A stretch of 64,000 nt of DNA from Streptomyces griseicoloratus (GTDB lineage: Bacteria; Actinomycetota; Actinomycetes; Streptomycetales; Streptomycetaceae): positions 248,001 to 312,000 of the forward strand of contig NZ_JACVQF010000235.1 of the NCBI RefSeq assembly GCF_014534645.1, written 5' to 3'. Numbering within the stretch: the stretch's first letter is position 1; each line of letters begins with the position of its first letter. Made by a program: the position numbers and the translations under genes. A model generated the notes under the pieces. The model made no database searches. It saw only the letters and a program-made list of their open reading frames with translations, and was not told the DNA's origin. Of this stretch, positions 50,669 through 59,082 are shown piece by piece.

Positions 50669-53158
50669 GTGGAGTCTTCTGTTGACCGGATCGGTGATCC
50701 CTGGGGCAGCCGTGTGCCGCACGGCCGTCATGAGCCGTGGCCGGCGCGGGTGGACACCTACCTCACGGACGGCGTTCGGCCCGACATGGTGCAGGAATGG
50801 GTGCAGGCAGCTTCGATCTTGCATTCCGACGGGGATGCCATGGACATCGCGGTCATCGACGGCCGGATGGTCGGTGTCCGTGGACGCGAGATCGACCGGG
50901 TCAACCGCGGCAGGCTCGGTCCCAAGGACCTGTTCGGCTGGCAGGCCAACGCTTCATCCGACAGGCTGACCCGTCCCCTGGTCCGTGAGGACGGGCGGCT
51001 GGTGGAGACCGACTGGGAGACCGCGATGCACCGCGTCGTGTCCCGCTCGCGCGAACTGCTCAGCGAACGGGGCCCGGGCTCCATCGGCTTCTACACGACC
51101 GGACAACTGTTCCTCGAGGAGTACTACACCCTCGCGGTCCTGGCCCGGGCCGGCCTCGGGACGAACCACCTCGACGGCAACACCCGACTGTGCACCTCCA
51201 CCGCCGCCGAGGCGCTCAAGGAGACCTTCGGCTGCGACGGACAGCCCGGCAGCTACGACGACATCGACCACGCCGACGTCATCGCGCTCTTCGGCCACAA
51301 CCTCGCGGAGACGCAGCCGGTGCAGTGGATGCGCATCCTCGACCGGCTGGAAGGCACCGATCCGCCCCGCCTGCTCTGCGTCGACCCCAGGCCCACCCAG
51401 GTGGCCCGGGCAGCGACCGTGCACCTCGCCCCACGCGTCGGCACGAACGTGGCGCTGCTCAACGCCCTGCTGCACGAGACGATCCGTCACGGCCGCATCG
51501 ACCGGGCGTACATCCAGGCGCACACGGTCGGCTTCGAGGAGCTCGCTGCCCGGGTCGAGGACTGCACACCGGAGTGGGCGGCGGACATCTGTGACGTCCC
51601 GGCCGCCCGGATCGCCGAGGCCGCCGACCTACTGGGCACCGCTGACCGGCTGCTCTCCACGGTCCTGCAGGGTGTCTATCAGTCCCACCAGGCCACGGCA
51701 GCCGCCGTCCAGGTCAACAACCTTCATCTGATCCGGGGCATGCTGGGCAAGCCGGGTGCCGGCGTGCTGCAGATGAACGGGCAGCCCACCGCCCAGAACA
51801 CCCGCGAATGCGGGGCCAACGGGGATCTGCCGGGCTTCCGCAACTGGCAGAACGACGCGCACGTGGCCGATCTGGCCAGAGTCTGGAACGTCGAAGCCGC
51901 CACCATCCCGCACTATGCGCCGCCCACCCACGCGATGCAGATGTTCCGCTACGCCGAGCAGGGCTCGATCCGCATGCTGTGGATCAGCGGCACCAACCCC
52001 GCGGTGTCCCTGCCCGAACTCGCTCGCATCCGCTCGGTGCTGTCGCAGAAGCGGCTGTTCACGGTGGTCCAGGACCTGTTCCTGACCGAGACGGCACAGC
52101 TCGCAGACGTGGTGCTGCCCGCCGCGACCTGGGGCGAGAAGACCGGCACGTTCACCAACGCCGACCGCACGGTGCATCTGACGGACAAGGCGGTCGAGCC
52201 GCCGGGCGAAGCCAGACCGGATCTCGACATCTTCCTGGACTACGCAGCGCGCATGGACTTCCGTGACAAGGACGGCGGGCCGCTGATCACCTGGCACGAT
52301 CCGGAATCGGCGTTCGAGGCATGGAAACGGTGCAGCGCAGGCCGCCCGTGCGACTACACAGGACTGACGTACGCGATGCTGCGCGGCGCCGGCGGCATCC
52401 AATGGCCGGTCAACGAGCAGGCCCCCGAGGGCACCGAGCGCCTCTACACCGACGGCATCAGCTGGGCGCACCCCGACGCGTGCCAGGACTACGGCAAGGA
52501 CCTCGTGACCGGAGCGGCCGACAGCGCAGTGGAGTACCGCTCCCTCAACCCCGACGGCAAGGCCATGCTCAAGGCCGCCGGCTTCCTGCCGCCGCATGAG
52601 GCGACGAGCCGGGAGTACCCCTTCCAGCTGACGACCGGACGCACCCTCTACCACTTCCACACCCGCACCAAGACCGGCCGCGCACCCCAGTTGAACGCGG
52701 CGGCGCCCGATGTATGGGTGGAGATCTCGGCCAGTGACGCGGCACGACTCGATCTGGCGGAAGGCGACCTCGTGAAAGTGAGCACTCCTCGTGGCGCCCT
52801 GCAAGGGCGGCTACGCGTCACCGATCTCCGGCCAGGGGTGATCTTCGTGCCGTTCCACTACGGCTACTGGGACACCCCCGCCGGCTTCGGCCCGGACGCC
52901 GCCACACCGGGCCGGGCGGCCAACGAGACCACGATCACCGACTGGGACCCGGCCTCCAAGCAGCCGCTGTTCAAAACCGCGGCGGCCGCGCTCACCCTCG
53001 TCGAACGCGGCGACGGAAAGCCGTCCCCGGCACCCACCACCACCGCCTCCGCTCCCGCGGCCACCCACGATGTGCCGGCCGCCACCACCGGCGGGCGGAC
53101 GGCACACGTGTCACAAACCCCGGGCACCGCCTGGGGCCGGGAGGGAAACCACCGGTGA
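50669..53158 (+). CDS. Molybdopterin oxidoreductase lacking an iron-sulfur site
   Basis: An 829-residue bis-MGD molybdenum enzyme related to assimilatory nitrate reductase and formate dehydrogenase. The Mo ligand Cys is C175 in the RLCTSTA motif, following GTNHLDGNT. Further landmarks are QPTAQNTRECGANGDLPGFRNWQND, GTNPAVSLPELAR, DLFLTETAQLADVVLPAATWGEKTGTFTNADRTVHL, and near the end LTTGRTLYHFHTRTKTGRAPQL. The N-terminal 4Fe-4S cysteines typical of the family are absent: there is no Cys at all in the first 170 residues. The enzyme likely uses another electron path. The GTG at 50669 has GGAGG upstream. It overlaps the next gene (GTGA). The C-terminus carries a Thr/Ala/Pro tail. Confidence 0.87.
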   Translation: MESSVDRIGDPWGSRVPHGRHEPWPARVDTYLTDGVRPDMVQEWVQAASILHSDGDAMDIAVIDGRMVGVRGREIDRVNRGRLGPKDLFGWQANASSDRLTRPLVREDGRLVETDWETAMHRVVSRSRELLSERGPGSIGFYTTGQLFLEEYYTLAVLARAGLGTNHLDGNTRLCTSTAAEALKETFGCDGQPGSYDDIDHADVIALFGHNLAETQPVQWMRILDRLEGTDPPRLLCVDPRPTQVARAATVHLAPRVGTNVALLNALLHETIRHGRIDRAYIQAHTVGFEELAARVEDCTPEWAADICDVPAARIAEAADLLGTADRLLSTVLQGVYQSHQATAAAVQVNNLHLIRGMLGKPGAGVLQMNGQPTAQNTRECGANGDLPGFRNWQNDAHVADLARVWNVEAATIPHYAPPTHAMQMFRYAEQGSIRMLWISGTNPAVSLPELARIRSVLSQKRLFTVVQDLFLTETAQLADVVLPAATWGEKTGTFTNADRTVHLTDKAVEPPGEARPDLDIFLDYAARMDFRDKDGGPLITWHDPESAFEAWKRCSAGRPCDYTGLTYAMLRGAGGIQWPVNEQAPEGTERLYTDGISWAHPDACQDYGKDLVTGAADSAVEYRSLNPDGKAMLKAAGFLPPHEATSREYPFQLTTGRTLYHFHTRTKTGRAPQLNAAAPDVWVEISASDAARLDLAEGDLVKVSTPRGALQGRLRVTDLRPGVIFVPFHYGYWDTPAGFGPDAATPGRAANETTITDWDPASKQPLFKTAAAALTLVERGDGKPSPAPTTTASAPAATHDVPAATTGGRTAHVSQTPGTAWGREGNHR

Positions 53159-53646
53159 ACGGCATCAAAATCGCCCTGCGCATCCTCCATCACGGTGAAC
53201 GCAACCTCATCGGTGAGCTCATGAGCCTGTCGGAGCGCCACCGCACCGAACACGAGATCCACCATGTCGCCACCGACGTCGCCGCATGGTCCCGAGAACA
53301 CGTCCAGCGCCTGGCCGACGCAGCGGCCCACTACGACCTGGACCTCGGCGGCCCACCCGACGACTCCTCCGACGGCCTGCTGGCAACGCTCAGGAAGAAG
53401 GCGTCCGACGTGATGGGCCACCGCCCCGAACCCGGCCTGCTGCTCCTGCGCGACCTGCGGGAAGTGCACCTGGCCGCAACGCACAACTCGCTGCACTGGG
53501 AAATGCTCGCCCAGACCGCGCAGGCTTCGAAGGACACCCGGCTCCTCACCCTCGCCTCCTCCTGCCACCCACAGACACTGCGGCAGATGCGCTGGACCAA
53601 CACCATGATCAAAAACTTGTCACCCCAGGTCTTCACAAGCCTGTAG
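53155..53646 (+). CDS. Helical protein coupled to the molybdenum enzyme
   Basis: A 163-residue soluble protein, mostly helical, which I do not recognise with certainty. It has His/Glu-rich helices such as LIGELMSLSERHRTEHEIHHVATDVAAWSREHV and LLRDLREVHLAATHNSLHWEMLAQTAQASKDTRLL, patterns seen in four-helix bundles such as ferritin-like and hemerythrin-like proteins. A metal site is possible but not shown. It starts with GTG overlapping the molybdoenzyme stop, so it is made together with it and may be an electron-transfer or assembly partner (inference). Confidence 0.7.
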   Translation: MNGIKIALRILHHGERNLIGELMSLSERHRTEHEIHHVATDVAAWSREHVQRLADAAAHYDLDLGGPPDDSSDGLLATLRKKASDVMGHRPEPGLLLLRDLREVHLAATHNSLHWEMLAQTAQASKDTRLLTLASSCHPQTLRQMRWTNTMIKNLSPQVFTSL

Positions 53647-53739
53647 GACCCTCACCGGGCCGTGCCACAGGCTGCACCGGCCCCCGCGTGGCCGCGACAG
53701 TGCGGCGTTGCGGAAGAGGCGTTGCGTGTGTTCCGCCGT

Positions 53740-54315
53740 TCACCAGTGAGGCGGTGCGCCGGCTCGGACGATGGCCCGCGCCAGGTCGGTGCTGTCCGAC
53801 AGGGTGTCGAGCGGGAGCGGCTGCGTGGCGAGAGCTCCCTCGTGCAGTACGAGGAGCTGGACGGCGAGGGCGTCGGGTGCCGAGCAGCCCGCCGCGGTGG
53901 CGAGTTCCTTGAACAGGCTCTGCAGCCAGAGCTTCTGTTCCGCGGCGATGCGGTGTGCGGGGTGCGAGGGGTCCGGGAGTTCGGCCAGCGCGTTGATGAA
54001 AGCGCATCCTCGGGTGTTGGTCCGGCTCCAGGTCCGCAGTGCGTCGAAGGGCGCGGTCACGGCCTCGACAGGGTCGTCACAGTCCTCGACGGCGGCGCGG
54101 ACGAGTGACCGCCAGCGACGGTCACGTTCCGCGAGGTAGGTCGCCACGAGATGGTCTTTCGAACCGAACTGGTTGTAAAGGGTCCGCTTGGTCACCCCTG
54201 AGCGCTCAGCGATCAGGTCGACGCCGACCGCCGTGATTCCGCGGTTGTAGAACAGCTCCTCGGCAGCCGCCACGATCCGGCGGCCGGCCGGTGTCATGCG
54301 CCGGGCTTCCTGCAT
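53740..54315 (-). CDS. TetR family repressor
   Basis: A 191-residue regulator. The HTH is TPAGRRIVAAAEELFYNRGITAVGVDLIAERSGVTKRTLYNQFGSKDHLVATYLAERDRR (about 8-67). The C-terminal domain contains CAFINALAELPDPSHPAHRIAAEQKLWLQSLFKELATAAGC and LHEGALATQ. It is divergent from an MDR reductase; direct repeats at 54332-54343 and 54361-54372 in the shared promoter region are the likely operators. ATG 54315 has AAAGG upstream. Confidence 0.88.
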   Translation of the reverse strand: MQEARRMTPAGRRIVAAAEELFYNRGITAVGVDLIAERSGVTKRTLYNQFGSKDHLVATYLAERDRRWRSLVRAAVEDCDDPVEAVTAPFDALRTWSRTNTRGCAFINALAELPDPSHPAHRIAAEQKLWLQSLFKELATAAGCSAPDALAVQLLVLHEGALATQPLPLDTLSDSTDLARAIVRAGAPPHW

Positions 54316-54331
54316 TGGACGTGCCTTTACC

Positions 54332-54372
54332 GATCGGTGTACCTTGGTCAGAAGTTCACAGATCAGTGTACC
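54332..54372. promoter_or_regulatory. Direct-repeat operator region of TetR/MDR pair
   Basis: GATCGGTGTACC (54332-54343) and GATCAGTGTACC (54361-54372), 29 bases apart, one mismatch. The first overlaps the palindrome ACCGATCGGT (54330-54339). They flank the divergent starts. Confidence 0.55.
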
Positions 54373-54390
54373 CGGGAGGAGGTTCGAGCG

Positions 54391-55440
54391 ATGGGTGTGC
54401 CCGAGACCATGCGCGCGGTGCGGATCACAGCGCACGGAGGGCCGGAGGTCCTTGAGCTGACGGAGGTGGCCGTGCCCGCCCCGCGGGCGGGAGAGGTGCT
54501 GGTCCGGGTCAGCGCGGTCGCGCTGAACAACACCGACCTCTGGACCCGGGAAGGCGCCTACGGCCGTTCGGAAGACCCGGAGGCACTGTCGGGCTGGCGA
54601 GGCCCGATCGACTTCCCGCGCATCCAGGGCGCCGACGTGGCCGGCCGGGTCGTGACAGTCGGTGCCGGCGTGGACGAGAGCCTCATCGGCCGCCGGGTGG
54701 TCGTCGACCCGGCGATCTACGACGCCGAAGGACCGGACGCGAACCCGGTGGGCCTGATGGGGAGCGAACGCGACGGCGGCTATGCCGAGTACGTCACTGC
54801 GCCGGCGAAGCGCGTCCATGACGTGACGGAATCCCCGCTCACGGACGATCAGCTCGCGGCGCTGCCGACCGCCTACGGCACGGCGCTGGGCATGATCGAG
54901 CGGGGCCGGCTGCGGGAGGGGGAGACCGTCCTGGTCTCGGGAGCCTCCGGCGGTGTCGGCCTCGCTGCCGTGCAGATCGCCCGTGCGCGCGGTGCGCGCG
55001 TGCTCGCCATCAGCAGCGGATCCAAGCTGGATTCAGTGCGCGAGGCGGGGGCGCACGCGGTCATCGACCGCGCGCGAGACGTCGCCGGGCAGATCCGAAC
55101 CGCCGCCCCCGAGGGCATCGACGTCGCACTCGACGTCATCGCCGGAGACCTGGTGAGTGAGGGACTGCCGCTGCTGCGCGAAGGTGGCCGCTGGGTCATC
55201 GCCGGCGCACTCGGCGGGTACCCCGTGACCTTCGACGTGCGCCGCCTCTACCTGCACAACGCGCAGGTGATCGGCTCCGCGATGCACACGCCCGCACACT
55301 TCGGGCTCCTCATGGACCTCGCTCGTCTGGCCGAGGTCCAGCCCGTCGTCGCCGCGACGTTCCCGCTGGAGCAGGCCGCTCAGGCACAGGAAGAACTGGC
55401 CCGCAGGGACCACGTGGGAAAGATCGTCATGCATCCCTAG
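54391..55440 (+). CDS. Zinc-less MDR oxidoreductase
   Basis: A 349-residue medium-chain reductase of the quinone oxidoreductase type. Landmarks are MRAVRITAHGGPEVLELTEVAVPAPRAGEVLVRVSAVALNNTDLW, RIQGADVAGRVVTVGAGVDE, and the NAD(P) motif ETVLVSGASGGVGLAAVQIARARGARVLAISSGS. No zinc-binding cysteines occur at the catalytic position, unlike the enzyme at 7359. It ends DHVGKIVMHP. It is divergent from and probably controlled by the TetR gene. GGAGGAGG lies upstream of the ATG. Confidence 0.86.
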   Translation: MGVPETMRAVRITAHGGPEVLELTEVAVPAPRAGEVLVRVSAVALNNTDLWTREGAYGRSEDPEALSGWRGPIDFPRIQGADVAGRVVTVGAGVDESLIGRRVVVDPAIYDAEGPDANPVGLMGSERDGGYAEYVTAPAKRVHDVTESPLTDDQLAALPTAYGTALGMIERGRLREGETVLVSGASGGVGLAAVQIARARGARVLAISSGSKLDSVREAGAHAVIDRARDVAGQIRTAAPEGIDVALDVIAGDLVSEGLPLLREGGRWVIAGALGGYPVTFDVRRLYLHNAQVIGSAMHTPAHFGLLMDLARLAEVQPVVAATFPLEQAAQAQEELARRDHVGKIVMHP

Positions 55441-55457
55441 CCCAGATGTCTGGTTCG

Positions 55458-55485
55458 GCGGGTCGCCACTGGACGGGCGACCCGC
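55458..55485. terminator. Bidirectional terminator hairpin
   Basis: 10-bp perfect stem GCGGGTCGCC (55458-55467) and GGCGACCCGC (55476-55485). The right arm reaches the stop codon of the lipase gene. Confidence 0.65.
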
Positions 55486-56309
55486 TATCGGGAGGCCAGG
55501 TTCTTCTCCAGAGCGGCGATGTACTGCTTGAGGAGGTGGTCCCGCACTCCGTCACTGCCGGGCGCGAGCATGTCGGCGGTCAGGCCGCGGGCTCGGTCGG
55601 TCAGGGCGCCGAGGAGCGGCATGGCCGACCGGATCTTGCCGGTGGAGTCGATGTAGCGCAGGGTCTCGACGTGGGTGTAGGGCGGGGGCGGGAGTTGGGG
55701 GACGATGTCGTTGTTGTTGACGAATCGGTGCACGCGGTTCTTCAGGTGGGTGTTGCAGGCGTCGGCCAGGTCCGGATCGCAGGTGCGGGGCTGCCCGAAG
55801 GTGTAGATTCCGTCCGCCTGGAGGCGTGGTTCCTCCAGATACATCCGGCAGCCGGCCAGCATCGCGAGCGCACCGCCGAGGCTGTGGCCGGTGAACCACA
55901 CAGTCTGGCCGTTGCGGCGGAGTTGGGTCAGGGCGTCCCGGACCGAGGGGAAGATGGAGTCGAGGGCCTCGCCGAAGCCGTAGTGGATGAAGCCGGTCTC
56001 GGCGGGCCCCGGCCATGGCGGTGTCGTGGCGTCGGAGAGCCAGTCCAGGATCTGGTTCGGCTCCGTTCCGCGGAAGGCCGTGATGATCATGTGGTCGCTG
56101 GCGATCGTGTACGCCTGGGTGTCCTCCAGCGGGAAGGGCGGCGTGAACCGGGTGTGATGGTGACGCACCTCGTCGAACCCCCACTTCCTGGCACTGCGCT
56201 CGATGGTGTCCTGGTCCTTGTATGCCAGGTCGGCGGCCTGGGCCATCCAGTAGGCGTGGCTCAGGCTGTAGCCGGTGGCGTGGTGATCGATCGTCGACGG
56301 TGCGGACAT
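55485..56309 (-). CDS. Class 3 lipase
   Basis: A 274-residue cytosolic (no signal peptide) lipase class 3 protein of the fungal-lipase-like fold. The oxyanion strand is AFRGTEPNQILDWLSDA, and the nucleophile elbow is WFTGHSLGGALAMLAG (Ser about 142). YTFGQPRTCDPDLADACN and VHRFVNNNDIVPQLPP provide the acidic residue and the following region; the catalytic His is likely in YTHVETLRYID. Acts on triglycerides or esters; cellular role unknown. The ATG is at 56309 with AGGAGG upstream. Convergent with the MDR gene. Confidence 0.88.
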   Translation of the reverse strand: MSAPSTIDHHATGYSLSHAYWMAQAADLAYKDQDTIERSARKWGFDEVRHHHTRFTPPFPLEDTQAYTIASDHMIITAFRGTEPNQILDWLSDATTPPWPGPAETGFIHYGFGEALDSIFPSVRDALTQLRRNGQTVWFTGHSLGGALAMLAGCRMYLEEPRLQADGIYTFGQPRTCDPDLADACNTHLKNRVHRFVNNNDIVPQLPPPPYTHVETLRYIDSTGKIRSAMPLLGALTDRARGLTADMLAPGSDGVRDHLLKQYIAALEKNLASR

Positions 56310-56658
56310 CGGGGAGTGCCTCCTCTTGTCGGTGGAAGACAGGCATAGCGGGTGAGGCGCCATACCCCGGGGGCAACACTCGGGGCTCCACCCCAGTGGA
56401 CGACCGGCGTCACCGCAGAAACGATCAGCCAGCTCGGTCGAACGCCAGGTGAAGCCCGTTCATCCGCGTCGCGGGATCTCGCGGATCGGGCCGGGTGCCG
56501 GCGGGCCGCGCCAGCCCGTCAAGGGCGCCTTCGGCGTCGCTCGTGAGGGGGTCGGACGGCCGGCATGGCCAGGTGATCGCCGTGCTTCCGTTCTTCGAGC
56601 CGCGTCGTGCATCGCGCCGTTGCCGAGTCCGTGCGCGGCCGCGAGCGTGAGGTCCACC
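56310..56658. other. Intergenic region, nothing recognised
   Basis: About 350 bases between the lipase start and the end of the TetR gene. I see no gene or repeat; the lipase promoter lies within it. Confidence 0.4.
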
Positions 56659-57261
56659 TCAGGCCGGGAAGGACAGGCTGAGGGCGGAGTTCATGGATGA
56701 GCAGGACCGGCGCAAGAGTGCGGGCAGTTCGCCCGGTACGCAGTCGGGCAGCCATTCGTCCAGGGCGCAGCGCCAGGTTGCCACGAAGAACTCGATGAGG
56801 AGCCGCAGCTCGAGACGGTTCTGTCCGTCGAGTCTGCGAGCGATCTCGGCCTGGACTTCGGCGCAGTGCCGCAGCGTGTACCCGTCGAGTGCGGGCGAGT
56901 CGGCGATCAGCCGCAGCGTGAGCGGGAAGCGCCGGTACCAGTCCTCGTCCATGCGCTCCAGGGTGGTCAGCATGGCGTCGAGGAAGACATCGATCAGTGG
57001 CCCGGACTTCTTGGTGCCGTCCAGGACTTCCAGGTAGACGTCCCAGAGCTGCTTGACGGCGGTGAGTGCCACGTCCTCCTTGGAGCGGAAGTTGCGGAAG
57101 AAGGTCCGCCGGGACACCTCCACCTGCTCCAGCAGCGCGTCCAGCGGAGTGCTGTCGAATCCGCGCTCGCCGAAGAGCGTGACAGCGGTGTCGGCCAATG
57201 CCTGGCGAGTGCGCAGCTTCTTCCGTTCGCGCAGGGTGGCGGGCTGATCGGAGGTGGTCAT
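56659..57261 (-). CDS. TetR family repressor
   Basis: A 200-residue regulator: HTH RERKKLRTRQALADTAVTLFGERGFDSTPLDALLEQVEVSRRTFFRNFRSKEDVALT (about 11-67). The C-terminal domain is helical, containing WDVYLEVLDGTKKSGPLIDVFLDAMLTTLERMDEDWYRRFPLTLRLIADSPALDGYTLRHCAEVQ. It belongs to the AcrR-type group that includes MftR-like regulators. Divergent from an MDR reductase; a perfect palindrome TGCTCTACTAGAGCA at 57301-57315 in the shared region is its likely operator. The ATG at 57261 has no good ribosome binding site. Confidence 0.88.
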   Translation of the reverse strand: MTTSDQPATLRERKKLRTRQALADTAVTLFGERGFDSTPLDALLEQVEVSRRTFFRNFRSKEDVALTAVKQLWDVYLEVLDGTKKSGPLIDVFLDAMLTTLERMDEDWYRRFPLTLRLIADSPALDGYTLRHCAEVQAEIARRLDGQNRLELRLLIEFFVATWRCALDEWLPDCVPGELPALLRRSCSSMNSALSLSFPA

Positions 57262-57300
57262 CGCGAGCACTTTACCAAGCACACGCCGAGACCGCGCATA

Positions 57301-57315
57301 TGCTCTACTAGAGCA
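57301..57315. promoter_or_regulatory. TetR operator
   Basis: Perfect 15-bp 7-1-7 palindrome TGCTCTACTAGAGCA midway between the TetR start (57261) and the MDR start (57354). Confidence 0.7.
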
Positions 57316-57353
57316 AATGCCACACTGTGGCACTTCGTGAAAGGGATCTTCCT

Positions 57354-58286
57354 GTGCGCGCACTCGTCGTCGACCACACCTCACCCGGACACCTGTCACT
57401 GACGGACGTCCCCGCACCGCGGCCCGCCGCCCACGAGGCGCTCGTGCGCGTCGAGGCGGTGTCGCTGAACTTCGGTGAGGTCCATGAAGCCACCCGTCCG
57501 CAGATGCCCGACGGCACCGTGCTCGGCTGGGACGCGGCCGGCGTGGTCGTCCAGGCGGCCGCCGACGGCTCGGGCCCGGCGGAGGGAGAGAGGGTCGTCA
57601 CCCTCGGCGAGACCGGCTGGGCCGAGCTGCGAGCCGTACCCGCCGCCCGGCTCGGCACCGCACCGAAGGACGCCGACCCCGGCGCACTGAGCACCATCCC
57701 CGTCGCCGGACTGAGCGCCCTGCACGTGCTGCGCCGGATGGGATCGCTGCTCGGTCGCCGCGTGATGGTCACGGGTGCTTCCGGCGGCGTCGGCCGCTAC
57801 GCCGTCCAGCTCGCCGCCCGCTCGGGTGCGCACGTCGTTGCCATCAGCCGGAACCCCGCCCAGGCGGACGGACTGCGGGCCCTGGGCGCCCACGAGGTCC
57901 ACCCCGAGCCGGCCGCCGTACGGCAGCCCGTGTCCGCCGTTCTCGACAACGTCGGCGGACAGTACCTCGTCGACGCCTTCGCCGCCCTGTCGGCCGGCGG
58001 CGTCCTCTACAGCGTGGGCCGTTCCTCCGAGGCCGACGTGGTGCTGTCACCCGATGACCTGGTGGGCACCGGAGGGCGGCACGACCGGTCGATCCGCACC
58101 TTCTTTCTCTTCGGCGACCCCACCACCGACTTCTCCGCCGATCTGACCTGGCTGGCCGGAGAGATCGCGGCAGGCCGCCTCGATCCGGGCATCAGCTGGC
58201 GCGGCCCCTGGTCTCGCCATTCCGAGGCAGTAGAGGCCCTGCTCGGCCGGCGCCTCCACGGCAAGGCCGTCCTCGATCTCGAGTAA
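57354..58286 (+). CDS. MDR-family quinone oxidoreductase-like protein
   Basis: A 310-residue zinc-less MDR. The N-terminus is VRALVVDHTSPGHLSLTDVPAPRPAAHEALVRVEAVSLNFGEVH, and the cofactor motif is RVMVTGASGGVGRYAVQLAARSGAHVVAISRNPAQAD. The rest is consistent with NADPH-dependent quinone or enone reductases. It starts at GTG 57354 with GAAAGG upstream. Divergent from the TetR gene whose operator lies upstream. A hairpin follows the stop. The shorter length (310) is usual for this subgroup. Confidence 0.87.
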   Translation: MRALVVDHTSPGHLSLTDVPAPRPAAHEALVRVEAVSLNFGEVHEATRPQMPDGTVLGWDAAGVVVQAAADGSGPAEGERVVTLGETGWAELRAVPAARLGTAPKDADPGALSTIPVAGLSALHVLRRMGSLLGRRVMVTGASGGVGRYAVQLAARSGAHVVAISRNPAQADGLRALGAHEVHPEPAAVRQPVSAVLDNVGGQYLVDAFAALSAGGVLYSVGRSSEADVVLSPDDLVGTGGRHDRSIRTFFLFGDPTTDFSADLTWLAGEIAAGRLDPGISWRGPWSRHSEAVEALLGRRLHGKAVLDLE

Positions 58287-58305
58287 CCGGTCCGGTCCCG
58301 GCGCG

Positions 58306-58337
58306 TGACTCCCCGCCCGGCAGGGCGGGGTCACGCT
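58306..58337 (+). terminator. Terminator after MDR gene
   Basis: Stem CGTGACTCCCCGCCC (58306-58320) with GGGCGGGGTCACG (58325-58337), about 13 bp with a short bulge and a GGCA loop, 20 bases after the stop. Confidence 0.65.
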
Positions 58338-58419
58338 GCACAAGTCGGAGAGGCCGGGAGGCCGGCGAGGTCCCGGGCGGCGAGGAGCCGTAGCGCCCCG
58401 GCCGGTCAACGGCGTGGGG

Positions 58420-59082
58420 TCAGGAGTTGCGCGGGGTCACCAGGCCGGATTCGTAGGCGAGAACCACGAGTTGGGCGCGGTCGCGGGCGTTGAGCTTGGC
58501 CATGGCCCGATTGATGTGGGTCTTGGCGGTCGACGGGCTGATGACCAGGCGGCCGGCGATCTCGTCGTTGGACAAGCCCTGCGCGGCCAGGGCGACCGCC
58601 TGGCGTTCGCGGCCGGTCAGCTCCTCCAGCCCGCGGTCGGCGCGGGTGGGAGGCGGCTGGGTGAGGTACCGGTCCATGAGCCTTCGGGTGATCGCGGGCG
58701 CGAGCAGGGCGTCGCCGCGGGCGGCGACGCGTACGCCGTGCAGGAGGTCCTCCGGCACGATGTCCTTGACCAGGAAGCCGGCGGCGCCGGCGCGCAGCGC
58801 GTCCAGGACGTACTCGTCCATGCCGTAGTTGGTCAGGATGACGACGTGGACGCAGGCCAGGGCCGGGTCCGCGGCGATGCGCCGGGTCGCCTCGATGCCG
58901 TCCATGACGGGCATCTGGATGTCGATGAGCGCGACGTCGGGCAGCTGCTCCTTGACCAGCGCCAGGCCCTCTTGTCCGTCGGCGGCCTCGGCCACCACCT
59001 CGATGTCGTCTTCGAGGTCGAGCAGCGCGCGGAATCCGCTGCGGATGAGCGGCTGGTCGTCGACCAGCAGGACACGGATCAC
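58420..59082 (-). CDS. NarL/LuxR-type response regulator
   Basis: A 220-residue regulator. Receiver domain 1-120 with D8/D9 in LLVDDQ, phosphorylatable D54 in ALIDIQMPVMDG, and the conserved Lys in AAGFLVKD (about 105). The C-terminal LuxR HTH is LTGRERQAVALAAQGLSNDEIAGRLVISPSTAKTHINRAMAKLNARDRAQLVVLAYESGLV (about 153-213). It is the partner of the upstream histidine kinase; its GTG overlaps that stop (GTGA). Confidence 0.92.
   Translation of the reverse strand: MIRVLLVDDQPLIRSGFRALLDLEDDIEVVAEAADGQEGLALVKEQLPDVALIDIQMPVMDGIEATRRIAADPALACVHVVILTNYGMDEYVLDALRAGAAGFLVKDIVPEDLLHGVRVAARGDALLAPAITRRLMDRYLTQPPPTRADRGLEELTGRERQAVALAAQGLSNDEIAGRLVISPSTAKTHINRAMAKLNARDRAQLVVLAYESGLVTPRNS

Noticed and set aside
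53330-53905. Plus-strand frames overlapping the helical protein and TetR end
   Set aside because: Proline/Arg-rich with no motif, overlapping the real genes.
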